The translations under genes were made by a program, and so were the position numbers. Source: Pseudomonas bijieensis (lineage in GTDB: Bacteria; Pseudomonadota; Gammaproteobacteria; Pseudomonadales; Pseudomonadaceae). From it: a stretch of 64,000 nucleotides of DNA. The DNA lies in NCBI RefSeq assembly GCF_013347965.1, contig NZ_CP048810.1, positions 124,001 to 188,000 of the forward strand, given 5' to 3'. Positions 35,217-44,455 of the stretch are shown piece after piece. Each line of letters starts with the position of its first letter. Position 1 is the first letter of the stretch. The notes under the pieces are model-generated. The model was given only the letters and a program-made list of their open reading frames with translations, was not told where the DNA came from and searched no databases.

Positions 35217-36827
35217 ATGCTGAAATTTTCTGCCCACGAGTATCCTTATCCATCGCAACGCCAGAGCGTTTTCGCCCGTCGGGGCATGGTCGCCGCGTCC
35301 CAGCCCCTGGCTGCCCAGGCGGGCATCGAGATCATGCAAAAAGGCGGCAATGCCATCGACGCCGCCATCGCCACGGCGGCGGCGCTGACGGTGGTGGAAC
35401 CCACCGGTTGCGGCATCGGCGGTGACGCCTTCGCCCTGGTCTGGTGCAAGGGGCAGTTGCACGGCCTCAACGGCAACGGCCATGCACCCGCCGCCTTGAG
35501 TATCGAAGCGGTCAGGGCCGCTGGTCATGAACAGATGCCGCTCTATGGCTGGACACCGGTGACCGTCCCGGGTTGCCCATCGGCCTGGGCCGAGTTGTCC
35601 CGACGCTTTGGCAAGCTGCCCTTTGCCGAGCTGCTGCAACCGGCGATCAGCCTGGCGCGGGATGGCTTTGCGTTGTCGCCGGTGGTTGCCCATCAATGGC
35701 AGATCGCGGTGAACGAGTTCACGCCCCATCGCGATACCGTCCTGGAAACCTGGTTCGATACCTTTCTGATCGAAGGCCGTGCGCCACGGGCCGGGGAGGT
35801 TTTTCGCAACCTGGCCCAGGCCCGCACGCTCCAGGAGTTGGCCGACACCCACTGCGAAAGCCTCTATCGCGGTGCATTGGCCGAGCGCCTGGACGCCCAT
35901 TCCCGAGCCAGTGGCGGTTACCTGCGCGCCTCGGACCTCAGGGATTACCGCGCCCAGTGGGTCGACCCTATCCACGTCAACTACCGAGGCGTGGATGTCT
36001 GGGAGATCCCGCCCAGTGGGCAGGGCCTGGTGGCCTTGATGGCGCTGAAGATACTGGAGGGCTTCGACTTCGATCATCGTGACAGCCAGCAGACCTGGCA
36101 TCGCCAACTGGAGGCGATGAAGTTGGCCTACAGTGACGGCCTGCACTACATCACCGACCCGCTGCACATGCGTGTGGCGGTGGTTGACCTGCTCAGTGAT
36201 GACTACAGCGCTCGCCGGCGCGGGCAAATCGGCGAACAGGCCCAACCGCCCGTGCCCGGCGACCCCCACGCCAGCGGCACGGTGTACCTGGCGACCGCGG
36301 ATGGGGAGGGCAATATGGTCTCGTTCATCCAGAGCAATTACCACGGGTTCGGTTCCGGCGTGGTGTTGCCCGACAGCGCTATCGCCCTGCAGAACCGTGG
36401 GCAGGAGTTCAGCCTCGATCCGAACCACGCCAACTGCCTGGCCCCGGGCAAGAAGACCTTCCATACCATCATTCCCGGATTTCTCACCCGCGATGGCGAG
36501 GCCCTCGGCCCCTTCGGCGTGATGGGCGGCTACATGCAGCCCCAGGGGCATGTGCAGATGGTCATGAACCTGGTGGATTTTGGCTTGAACCCGCAAGCGG
36601 CCCTGGACGCACCGCGCTGGCAATGGCTGGGGGGCATGAAGGTCGGGATCGAGCACGGGGCGTCACGGGACTTGGCCAACGCCCTGGCGCGACGGGGGCA
36701 TGAGGTCCAGATCGCCAGCGACCTGACCGACTATGGCCGCGGCCAGATCATCCTGCGTGACCCGGTCAGCGGCGTGCTGTGCGGCGGGACCGAGCCTCGG
36801 GCGGATTCGCATATTGCTGTTTGGTGA
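35217..36827 (+). CDS. Gamma-glutamyltransferase-family protein, no signal peptide
   Basis: A 536-residue Ntn hydrolase of the GGT family. GGNAIDAAIATAAALTVVEP lies near residues 43-62. The likely self-cleavage site and nucleophile is Thr355 in HASGTVYLATADGEG, and SGVVLPDSAIAL and GPFGVMGGYMQP are further GGT motifs. Unlike classical periplasmic GGT, it has no signal sequence, so it should act in the cytoplasm. It follows the ABC importer on the same strand by 62 bp. I infer that the transporter brings in a gamma-glutamyl or similarly amidated compound that this enzyme cleaves. Other members of this family act as acylases, so the substrate is open. Confidence 0.85.
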   Translation: MLKFSAHEYPYPSQRQSVFARRGMVAASQPLAAQAGIEIMQKGGNAIDAAIATAAALTVVEPTGCGIGGDAFALVWCKGQLHGLNGNGHAPAALSIEAVRAAGHEQMPLYGWTPVTVPGCPSAWAELSRRFGKLPFAELLQPAISLARDGFALSPVVAHQWQIAVNEFTPHRDTVLETWFDTFLIEGRAPRAGEVFRNLAQARTLQELADTHCESLYRGALAERLDAHSRASGGYLRASDLRDYRAQWVDPIHVNYRGVDVWEIPPSGQGLVALMALKILEGFDFDHRDSQQTWHRQLEAMKLAYSDGLHYITDPLHMRVAVVDLLSDDYSARRRGQIGEQAQPPVPGDPHASGTVYLATADGEGNMVSFIQSNYHGFGSGVVLPDSAIALQNRGQEFSLDPNHANCLAPGKKTFHTIIPGFLTRDGEALGPFGVMGGYMQPQGHVQMVMNLVDFGLNPQAALDAPRWQWLGGMKVGIEHGASRDLANALARRGHEVQIASDLTDYGRGQIILRDPVSGVLCGGTEPRADSHIAVW

Positions 36828-36836
36828 TGAGCGGTT

Positions 36837-37853
36837 TCACTCATCGGCCATTCCTGAGTGAACCTTGATGACAACCTTGCCCTTGGACCGTCCTTGTTCG
36901 ACGTAGTCCAGGGCCTCGGCCGTCGCGTCGAAGGGGAAGGATCGGTCGACCACCGGCTTGAGGTTGCCGGACTCGACGAGCGTGGCGATTTCACGCAGTT
37001 GCGGACCACTGGCGCGCATGAACACGAAGGCGTAGCTCACGCCCTTTCGGCGGGCCTTGCGGCGTATACCGCTGCTCAACAGGCCCGTGATCAGTCTCAG
37101 CGGCCAGGAAAACCCCTGGGCCTGGGCGAACTGCGGGGTGGGTGGCCCCGAAATGGAAATGAGCTGGCCGCCGGGTTTGAGGATCTTCAGCGACTTCTCC
37201 AGTTCATCGGCGCCCAGGCTGTTCAACACGACGTCATAGTCCTGCAGAGCGCTTGAGAAATCCTGCTGCTTGTAATCGATGACAACGTCCGCCCCCAGCG
37301 CTTTGACCCAGGGCACATTGCCGGTGCTGGTGGAGGTTGCAACGAAGGCACCGAGGTGCTTGGCAAGCTGGATGGCGAGGTTGCCGACGCCACCTGAACC
37401 GGCCTGGATGAACACCTTTTGTCCTTTCTTCAATCGGGCTGTTTCAACCAGTACCTGCCAGGCCGTCAGGGCGGCCAAGGGCAGGGCGGCGGCTTCTTCC
37501 ATGCTGACGTTCATGGGTTTCATGGCCAGGGCATTTTCGTTCACTGCAATCTGCTCGGCGAAGGTGCCGATGTGCCCGTCCGGGGCGCGGGCATAGACTT
37601 CATCACCTGGCTTGAATTGCTGGACGCGGGATCCCACACGCACCACGACCCCGGCCAAGTCATGGCCCAGCACCAAGGGAAATGAATAGGGCAGGATCAG
37701 TTTGAATTCGCCTTGGCTGATCTTGGAGTCCAGTGGATTGACGCTGGCGGCATGCACGCGGACCAGAACGTCGTGGTCACCCACTTCAGGGGCTGGTAGG
37801 TCGCCCATACGGCCACTGTTCCTGCCGTAGCGGTCGATTAAAAATGCCTTCAT
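36837..37853 (-). CDS. Zinc-type MDR quinone oxidoreductase
   Basis: A 338-residue medium-chain reductase without the structural or catalytic zinc cysteines of true alcohol dehydrogenases. It shows HDLAGVVVRVG, the NADPH motif AGSGGVGNLAIQLAKHLG, and a C-terminal QGRSKGKVVIKV. Such proteins reduce quinones or activated enals and ketones. It is the last gene of a minus-strand group with an SDR and an Old Yellow Enzyme, all opposite a TetR gene. I infer a detoxification role against electrophiles. Confidence 0.87.
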   Translation of the reverse strand: MKAFLIDRYGRNSGRMGDLPAPEVGDHDVLVRVHAASVNPLDSKISQGEFKLILPYSFPLVLGHDLAGVVVRVGSRVQQFKPGDEVYARAPDGHIGTFAEQIAVNENALAMKPMNVSMEEAAALPLAALTAWQVLVETARLKKGQKVFIQAGSGGVGNLAIQLAKHLGAFVATSTSTGNVPWVKALGADVVIDYKQQDFSSALQDYDVVLNSLGADELEKSLKILKPGGQLISISGPPTPQFAQAQGFSWPLRLITGLLSSGIRRKARRKGVSYAFVFMRASGPQLREIATLVESGNLKPVVDRSFPFDATAEALDYVEQGRSKGKVVIKVHSGMADE

Positions 37854-37951
37854 GGTGCTTTGCTCTCATAAGGGATGCAGCGCAGTGATCACCCGCCAGG
37901 CATCCAGGAATACCGGCGCTTTCCTTCGCGCCGGCGTCCGTTAGACGATGA

Positions 37952-38740
37952 TCACGCCGGGTCTTGATAGCGTTCGGCAACATGGGACTGCCTGATTTGC
38001 CCGAGCAGCCCTTGGCGCGCTGCCTGCAAGGCATCCCAGCGTGCCTCTTCATGCAAGGGCGGTATGGTCACTGGCTCGCGACGATCAAAACCAACCAGCG
38101 CAGCATCGACCAGGTCACCGACTTCCATGATCTCATTCAGGGTATTGATATCGATGCCCGCGCGCTCCCATATCTCGGTACGGGTGGCCGCTGGCAGGAC
38201 GGCTTGAACATAGACGCCTTTAGGGGATAGCTCCAGGCTGAGTCCCTGGGACAGAAACAACACGAAGGCCTTGGTCGCCCCATAGACCGACATCCCGAAC
38301 TCCGGTGCCAGGCCAACAACGGAGCCGATATTGATGATCGCACCGTCACCCGCTTTGACCAGGCGTGGGGCGATGGCGCTGGCCAGCCGGACCAGCGCGG
38401 TGGTGTTGAGCGACACCAGGTGCGCGACGCTGTCGGTCGATTGCTCGATGAAGGATCCGGATTGGGCGGCACCGGCGTTATTGACCAGGATGCCGATGTT
38501 GGCGTCATCGCGCAGTCGGGCTTCGACGGCCGTCAGATCGCTGATCCGGGTCAGGTCGGCCTGGAGAATATCGACGGCAACGTTGTGTTCGCTGCGCAGC
38601 TTGGCGGCCAGCGCTTCCAGGCGCGCGCTGTCGCGGGCCACCAGGACCAGATCGTGTCCACGTTGCGCAAAGCGCTGGGCATAGACAGCGCCGATGCCGG
38701 TGGACGCGCCAGTGATGAGAACGGTTGTGCGAGTGTCCAT
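37952..38740 (-). CDS. Short-chain dehydrogenase/reductase
   Basis: A 262-residue SDR with TGASTGIG at residues 10-17, NNAG at 87-90, and Ser140, Tyr153 and Lys157 (SVYGATK), so the classical catalytic triad is complete. The C-terminal part is longer and less conserved, and no membrane segment is apparent. It lies between the MDR reductase and the Old Yellow Enzyme on the same strand. The substrate is unknown. Confidence 0.88.
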   Translation of the reverse strand: MDTRTTVLITGASTGIGAVYAQRFAQRGHDLVLVARDSARLEALAAKLRSEHNVAVDILQADLTRISDLTAVEARLRDDANIGILVNNAGAAQSGSFIEQSTDSVAHLVSLNTTALVRLASAIAPRLVKAGDGAIINIGSVVGLAPEFGMSVYGATKAFVLFLSQGLSLELSPKGVYVQAVLPAATRTEIWERAGIDINTLNEIMEVGDLVDAALVGFDRREPVTIPPLHEEARWDALQAARQGLLGQIRQSHVAERYQDPA

Positions 38741-38820
38741 GGGGCAGTCTCTTCTTCAAGGGGGTTGATGAGTGAGTCGCGCGCGCTGTCGTTCAGGCGT
38801 GCGGTCGGGTCTGGCCGGTG

Positions 38821-39915
38821 TTACCGCACGCTGGACTCAGCGAGCGTTGGGTAGTCGATGTAGCCCGTCGCACCACCTCCGTAGAGGGTAGCGGGATTGA
38901 ACGCCGACAAAGGCGAGCCGGTTTTCAGCCGCTCCACCAGATCCGGATTGCCGATGAACGGCCGGCCGAAGGCGATCAAATCAGCCTTGTCTTCGACGAG
39001 TCGTGAGGTGGCCAGGTCCAGGTCGTAGCCGTTGTTGGCGATGTAGGTGTTTTTGAAGCGCTGGCGCAAAGCACCAAAGTCGAAGGGTGCAACGTCGCGC
39101 GGTCCGCCTGTCGCACCTTCGACCACATGCAGATAAACGATATCCAGGGCGTTGAGCTGGTCGACCAGGTAGTCGAACTGAGGCTGTGGCGCGCTGCTGG
39201 ACACACCGTTGGCCGGCGAGACAGGCGATATGCGCAGGCCGGTGCGTTTGGCGCCGACTTCTTTCACGACGGCCGCGGTCACTTCCAGCAGCAGGCGAGC
39301 ACGATTTTCAATCGAGCCGCCGTAGGCATCGGTACGCACGTTGGCGCCGTCCTTGATGAACTGGTCCAGCAAATAGCCGTTCGCGCCGTGGATTTCTACA
39401 CCGTCAAATCCCGCAGCGATGGCGTTCGCCGCTGCCTGGCGAAAATCATTGACGATCCCGGGCAATTCGCTGATGTCCAGCGCGCGCGGCGCCGAGACGT
39501 CCTCGAAACGGTTGTTGACGAATACCTTGGTCGCCGGACGCAAAGCGGAGGGTGCCACTGGCGCGGCGCCGTTCTCTTGCAGGTCGACGTGGGAAACGCG
39601 GCCGACATGCCACAACTGCAGAAAAATTCGCCCGCCTTTGGCATGCACGGCATCGGTGACCGTACGCCAGCCGTCGATCTGCGCCTGGGTGTAGATCCCG
39701 GGTGTGTCCTGATAACCCTGCCCTTGCTGCGAAATCTGCGACGCTTCGGAGATGAGCAGGCCTGCTGACGCTCGCTGGCTGTAGTAAGTGGCAGCGAACT
39801 CGCTCGGTACAAAGCCTTGCCCCGCACGGTTACGTGTCAGCGGTGCCAGGACCACTCGGTTGGACAGCGTGAGATCACCCAGCTTATGGGGTGTGAACAG
39901 ATTCCGGTCGGTCAT
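38821..39915 (-). CDS. Old Yellow Enzyme-family alkene reductase
   Basis: A 364-residue FMN-dependent ene-reductase of the NemA/XenB group. It has the N-terminal NRVVLAPLTRNRA (flavin-contacting Thr), QLWHVGRVSH, and the substrate-binding pair His/Asn in EIHGANGYLLDQF, followed by RTDAYGGSIENRARLLLEV. It reduces activated C=C bonds or nitro compounds with NAD(P)H. It is the first gene of the minus-strand group, divergent from the TetR gene, an arrangement typical of electrophile-responsive loci. Detoxification is inferred from family and context. Confidence 0.92.
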   Translation of the reverse strand: MTDRNLFTPHKLGDLTLSNRVVLAPLTRNRAGQGFVPSEFAATYYSQRASAGLLISEASQISQQGQGYQDTPGIYTQAQIDGWRTVTDAVHAKGGRIFLQLWHVGRVSHVDLQENGAAPVAPSALRPATKVFVNNRFEDVSAPRALDISELPGIVNDFRQAAANAIAAGFDGVEIHGANGYLLDQFIKDGANVRTDAYGGSIENRARLLLEVTAAVVKEVGAKRTGLRISPVSPANGVSSSAPQPQFDYLVDQLNALDIVYLHVVEGATGGPRDVAPFDFGALRQRFKNTYIANNGYDLDLATSRLVEDKADLIAFGRPFIGNPDLVERLKTGSPLSAFNPATLYGGGATGYIDYPTLAESSVR

Positions 39916-40096
39916 GGCGTCTTGTTTCCGTAGGTTTGGATAAAGGATCGCGTGCAGTCTGGCGAGGCATCGACTCAGTCGAGCTCGGTCTGTTATTAGG
40001 ATGATGATCGAAATCTAAGCTGTCAACGAATTTGATTACACCCGACATCTATGTATGATGCGAGCATGATTTTCGAGCAGCACGAGGGAGTGAAAA

Positions 40097-40684
40097 ATGC
40101 GAGTGACCAAGGCCCAGGCCCAGGCAAATCGGGAGCACATCGTCAAGACGGCCTCTGTCCTGTTTCGCGAGCGAGGCTTTGACGGCGTAGGGGTGGCGGA
40201 CCTGATGGCGGCCGCCGGCTTCACCCATGGCGGTTTCTACAAACATTTCGGCTCCAAGGCCGACTTGATGGCAGAAGCGGCCGCCAGCAGCCTTGCGCAA
40301 TCGCTGACCGACAGCTCGGGCCTCGGCGTGCCTGGGTTCATCAATCTTTACGTGTCCAGGGACCACCGTGACGGCCGGGGCGACGGTTGCACCCTGTCGG
40401 CCCTGTGTGGGGACGCTGCGCGTCAATCGCCTGAGCTGAAGGCCACCTTTGCCAGCGGCGTGGAAAACACGCTGGCCGCACTCGAACGCCACTACGAGGC
40501 GGGGCAAGACGCGCCGCAGGAGACGATCAGGGCCAAGATGCTCGACACGTTGGCGCATGCCGTCGGTGCGATCATGTTGTCGCGCGCCTGTCCGGACGAT
40601 TCCGCGCTGGCCGATGAAATACTCGAGGTTTGCCGCGCCCGGATAATCGCGGCGCTGCCGCCGTCGCCGGCGAAGCAGCCTTGA
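40097..40684 (+). CDS. TetR-family transcriptional regulator
   Basis: A 195-residue repressor. The helix-turn-helix is in GVGVADLMAAAGFTHGGFYKHFGSK, close to NemR-like regulators. A cysteine (GCTLSALCGD) occurs in the ligand domain, as in redox-sensing members. It diverges from the Old Yellow Enzyme group across a 181-bp gap. In that gap I see a TTGACA on the minus strand (40021-40026) but no convincing -10 partner. Its likely job is repression of the divergent oxidoreductase genes. Confidence 0.87.
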   Translation: MRVTKAQAQANREHIVKTASVLFRERGFDGVGVADLMAAAGFTHGGFYKHFGSKADLMAEAAASSLAQSLTDSSGLGVPGFINLYVSRDHRDGRGDGCTLSALCGDAARQSPELKATFASGVENTLAALERHYEAGQDAPQETIRAKMLDTLAHAVGAIMLSRACPDDSALADEILEVCRARIIAALPPSPAKQP

Positions 40685-40711
40685 TGCAAGGACACCGGGT
40701 ACCGATTGACC

Positions 40712-41704
40712 TTATAGCGACGCCCTGACCACCAGTGGGCAATCCACGGGCTGGGCACCCGATACCTCGAGGTTCTCGATCAGGTGCCGGGCAGCCTGGC
40801 GACCGATCTCGTAGTACGGCAGTTGTACCGTTGTCAGGGGGGGGATGAACAACTCAGCGATGCCGATCATGTTGTCATAACCGAGCACAGCGACATCGTC
40901 GGGAATCTTCAGGCCACGGCCCAACAACAGCTGATAGGCACAAAAGGCAATGCGATCGTTGCCGCAGACCAGGATGTCGAATTGCGGACGGCCGTCGACG
41001 ATATGCCGGTCAAGAATGGCGGCGGTTTCACCATAGGCGTCGTGATCGGAAAGGTCGTATTGCAGGAGTGCCTCGGGCGCGAGCGCGAATGTCTGGCAGG
41101 CGCGTTGCAGGCCTTGTTGGCGCAGGCGCCAGGCAACGCTCTTCCTGGGCAAATTGATGCACAGCGGGCGCCGATAGCCTTGGCTCAACGCATGCGCCAT
41201 GGCTCGATGCTGTCCAGCTTCATCATCCGGCACATAACTGACCAACTGGTTGTCGTCCGCCAGGCAGTTGGCGAGCACCAGCGGTTTGCTCTTGAGTCGC
41301 TCGGGAATGCTCACCTGGCGCAATCCCATGGCGCTGAAGATCAATCCGTCAGGGCGATGCGACAGCATCAGGTCGATGTTCTGGTCGGTGGGCGGGTTGC
41401 TCAACAGGTTGAGAATGAAGACGTTCCAGCCTGCCTGCTGCGCGGTCTGTTCGATGGACAACAGCAACTCGACGGCGAATGGCGTGGTTGCAGTGTCCAA
41501 CGCGAACACACCGATGGTGCGCGCCTGCAAGTTGTCGCCGCGCATCCTGCGCGCCGACAGGCTCGGTACGAATTGCAGTTCATCAATGGCGCGACGTACC
41601 CGCTGAAGGGTCTCGGGGCTCAGTTTTTCCGGCGTGTTGAGCGCGCGCGAAACCGTCATCAGGGATACGCCGGCCAGCTGTGCAACGTCTTTCACGGAAG
41701 TCAT
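40712..41704 (-). CDS. LacI-family repressor of the sucrose/fructoside locus
   Basis: A 330-residue LacI/GalR protein: N-terminal HTH and hinge (SVKDVAQLAGVSLMTVSRALN, plus QFVPSLSARRMRG), then a periplasmic-binding-like ligand core with ILVCGNDRIAF. It lies 75 bp downstream of the GH32 hydrolase gene on the same strand, so it can be co-transcribed as the last gene of the operon. The palindrome GTTAACGTTAAC before the importer genes is the natural operator candidate. The ligand is inferred to be sucrose, fructose or a related sugar from the gene context. Confidence 0.88.
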   Translation of the reverse strand: MTSVKDVAQLAGVSLMTVSRALNTPEKLSPETLQRVRRAIDELQFVPSLSARRMRGDNLQARTIGVFALDTATTPFAVELLLSIEQTAQQAGWNVFILNLLSNPPTDQNIDLMLSHRPDGLIFSAMGLRQVSIPERLKSKPLVLANCLADDNQLVSYVPDDEAGQHRAMAHALSQGYRRPLCINLPRKSVAWRLRQQGLQRACQTFALAPEALLQYDLSDHDAYGETAAILDRHIVDGRPQFDILVCGNDRIAFCAYQLLLGRGLKIPDDVAVLGYDNMIGIAELFIPPLTTVQLPYYEIGRQAARHLIENLEVSGAQPVDCPLVVRASL

Positions 41705-41779
41705 GCGAAGTGCGGCCAGTCAGGTTGACGCAGAATCATGACACAGGGCCCGGGCTTCTCGCGACTCCAATGGCGGTAC

Positions 41780-43282
41780 TCACAGCCAGCCCGAGGCCAA
41801 CGGCCACGCCTTGGGAATGGCGACGCGCCCGCCAGTGCCGTTTGCCAACAGTTTCACCCCGAGGCTGTCGGGCCGCGGATAGAGGCGGCTGCTGAGGCTG
41901 AAGCGGCCGTTTTCCTCAAACACTTCGATGGACGAGCGATCGAGAAACACCCGCAGGTGCAGTCGCGTTTGTGCCCGTTCTATCGACACGCTGCGCTGAC
42001 CGCTCACCTGGGCGCCCGAGTGGCTGCGATCGAGCACCAGGCGTTGCAGTGACGCGTCGTAGTAAAGCAGGGTTTGCTCCTGATCATCGGCACTGCAGCG
42101 CAAGGCGATGCCCAGGTGGCCTTCGGTACAGTCGAGCAGATCCAGGTGCACGTGGATTTCGAGCCTGTCGCCTTTCACCTGCGGTACCCAGCGGCTGCCC
42201 GACTCGCCCCACGGCGCGATGCTCGGTAACGGCGCCTGGCGCAGCGCGACCAGTTCCCGCGCCGGAAACACGCCAAGGCGATCGCCCTGCAGTTCAAGCT
42301 CGCGGGGCAAGCCAAGCATGCCGCACCAGTGATGGGCCTGGCTCGGCATCGGGCTTTCCCACATGTCCAGCCAGGCCCACACCAGGCGCCGACCATCGGC
42401 GGCCTCCAGCGTTTGCGCGGCATAGAAATCGTGGCCGTTATCCAGTTCGATGAACGGCCCGCCGGTGAAGTGCCATTCACTGTCGAGCCGGCCAATGCGG
42501 TAGCCGGTCTGGTACTTGTTGAGTCGTTCGTAGCCAACTGGTCGCATGCCCTGGGGGGAGTACAGCAGTACGTCACGCCCGTTCAGGCGAAACAGGTCCG
42601 GGCATTCCCACATGTAGCCATCGCCCTCGTTGCCGCTGGACACGTAGTCGAGGAATTCCCAGGCGCGCAGGTCGGTGGAGCGGTACAACGGCAGCAGCGG
42701 CGTGTCGCCCAGGCGCGCGCCGGCAATCAAGTACCAATAGCCATCCGCCTGCCAGACCTTGGGGTCGCGAAAGTGCATGATCGCGGCTTGCGGTGCGTCC
42801 TCTATGACGGCGCCATGCTTGACGAACCGGACGCCGTCGACACTGGTGGCCAGGCACTGGACCTGGCGTATCAGACGTTCGTCGCCGACTTCTCCCAACC
42901 ATGTGTGCCCGGTGTAGATCAGCGCCAGGGTGTCGCCACACACCACCGCACTACCGGAAAAACAGCCGTCGCGGTCGAAGTCATCCCCCGGTGCCAGGGC
43001 AATGGGCAGATGCTGCCAATGGACCAGGTCGGCGCTTTTGGCGTGCCCCCAGTACATCGGACCCCATTTGGCGTCGAAGGGGTGGTGTTGGTAGAACACG
43101 TGGTATTCGCCACGAAAAAACACCACCCCGTTAGGGTCGTTCATCCAGCCCGCGACAGGCGCCAGATGATAGTCAGGGCGATAATCGTCGATGACGCGGG
43201 ACTGGGCGTCACTCAACGCCTGCTGCGCACGTTCGAGAGGAGTTGGCATGGGTGCGTTCATGGTATTCACAGACGGGGTCAT
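41780..43282 (-). CDS. GH32 beta-fructofuranosidase / sucrose hydrolase
   Basis: A 500-residue glycoside hydrolase family 32 enzyme. The nucleophile is the Asp in WMNDPNG, the transition-state Asp is in HFRDPKVW, and the acid/base Glu is in WECPDLF. These sit in the five-bladed propeller, followed by a C-terminal beta-sandwich from about residue 345. No signal peptide is visible, so it acts in the cytoplasm on sugar brought in by the adjacent ABC importer. Because that importer does not phosphorylate its cargo, free sucrose (or a short fructan) is the likely substrate rather than sucrose-6-phosphate. The start overlaps the ATPase stop (ATGA). Confidence 0.92.
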   Translation of the reverse strand: MTPSVNTMNAPMPTPLERAQQALSDAQSRVIDDYRPDYHLAPVAGWMNDPNGVVFFRGEYHVFYQHHPFDAKWGPMYWGHAKSADLVHWQHLPIALAPGDDFDRDGCFSGSAVVCGDTLALIYTGHTWLGEVGDERLIRQVQCLATSVDGVRFVKHGAVIEDAPQAAIMHFRDPKVWQADGYWYLIAGARLGDTPLLPLYRSTDLRAWEFLDYVSSGNEGDGYMWECPDLFRLNGRDVLLYSPQGMRPVGYERLNKYQTGYRIGRLDSEWHFTGGPFIELDNGHDFYAAQTLEAADGRRLVWAWLDMWESPMPSQAHHWCGMLGLPRELELQGDRLGVFPARELVALRQAPLPSIAPWGESGSRWVPQVKGDRLEIHVHLDLLDCTEGHLGIALRCSADDQEQTLLYYDASLQRLVLDRSHSGAQVSGQRSVSIERAQTRLHLRVFLDRSSIEVFEENGRFSLSSRLYPRPDSLGVKLLANGTGGRVAIPKAWPLASGWL

Positions 43283-44424
43283 AGAACGCCTGCTTTTGGC
43301 GAGCGCTGGGGGATGTCCTGTGCAAGGACTTCAATGACGGCAGGATGGCGTCTCAGGGCTGTATCGTCGGCATCGAACAGGTGCAGATTGTCGAACGCCA
43401 GTTGCAGTTCAACCCGATCGCCCACGTGCCATCCGGCGTTGACCTCGCAGCGACAGATCAAGGGTTCATCCTCGCCTGTCTCCAGGTGCACGTAGGTCTC
43501 GCTGCCCAGGTATTCGACCCCGGCCACGACGACTCCGGCGTTTCCCTGCGCGGCTATGAGCGACACGTGTTCCGGGCGAACCCCGAGGGTCAGCGGGCTG
43601 TCCGCTGCCAGGTGGGCGCTGTCGAAGGGAAGGGACGTCATCCCCAATAAAGGGCTATCGATCAGGCTGGTTTCGCCGGGAGTATGCAGGCGTGCCGGCA
43701 GAAAGTTCATCTTGGGCGAGCCGAGGAAACCGGCGACAAAACGGCTGGCCGGATGCTCGTAGAGTTCCCGTGGCGAGCCGACCTGCTCGATACGGCCGCC
43801 ATTGAGCACGACAATCTTGTCGGCCAGGGTCATCGCTTCAACCTGATCGTGGGTCACGTAGATCATGGTCGAGCCCAATCGCCCATGCAGTCGGGCGATT
43901 TCGTTGCGCATCTGCACGCGCAGGGAGGCGTCCAGGTTGGACAGCGGTTCGTCGAACAACAGGATGTCTGGTTCCCGTGCCATGGCCCGGCCCATGGCGA
44001 CCCGCTGGCGCTGGCCTCCCGAGAGTTCCCTTGGCTTGCGTTGCAACAGTTTGTCCAATTGCAGGATCTGCGCGGTTTTCAGCACCCGCTCGCGCAGGCT
44101 GGTCTTTTCGGTCTTGGCCAGCTTGAGGCCGAAGCTGATGTTGTCGTAGACGCTCATGTGCGGGTACAGCGCATAGGACTGAAATACCATGCCGACGCCG
44201 CGCTCGCGCGGTTCCAGGTCGTTGACCCGGCGTCCGTCGATCAGCAGGTCGCCGCCACAGATCGAATCCAGTCCGGCGATCAATCGCAGCAGGGTCGACT
44301 TTCCGCAGCCCGAAGGGCCGACGAAGACCACGAATTCACCCGCCGAGATTTCCAGGCTGACGTCGCGAAGAATGCGTGCGCCGCCCAATTGTTTGTTCAC
44401 GTTGTCCAGCTTCAACTTGATCAC
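43279..44424 (-). CDS. Sugar ABC importer ATPase (MalK/MsmK type)
   Basis: A 381-residue ATPase. Walker A is GPSGCGKST, the signature is LSGGQRQRVAMGRAM, and Walker B is DILLFDEPLSNLDA, with the His switch in YVTHDQVEAM. The C-terminal 130 residues form the OB-fold regulatory domain of carbohydrate importers (GVRPEHVSL). The start codon is GTG at 44424, with AGGA about eight bases upstream. It serves the two permeases encoded just upstream. Confidence 0.93.
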   Translation of the reverse strand: MIKLKLDNVNKQLGGARILRDVSLEISAGEFVVFVGPSGCGKSTLLRLIAGLDSICGGDLLIDGRRVNDLEPRERGVGMVFQSYALYPHMSVYDNISFGLKLAKTEKTSLRERVLKTAQILQLDKLLQRKPRELSGGQRQRVAMGRAMAREPDILLFDEPLSNLDASLRVQMRNEIARLHGRLGSTMIYVTHDQVEAMTLADKIVVLNGGRIEQVGSPRELYEHPASRFVAGFLGSPKMNFLPARLHTPGETSLIDSPLLGMTSLPFDSAHLAADSPLTLGVRPEHVSLIAAQGNAGVVVAGVEYLGSETYVHLETGEDEPLICRCEVNAGWHVGDRVELQLAFDNLHLFDADDTALRRHPAVIEVLAQDIPQRSPKAGVL

Positions 44425-44455
44425 GATGCTGTTCCTTTCTTGTCTGTGTTGGGCC

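Noticed and set aside
39993..40026. Promoter for the Old Yellow Enzyme gene built on TTGACA
   Set aside because: No acceptable -10 hexamer lies at 16-19 bases from it, so I do not call a promoter.
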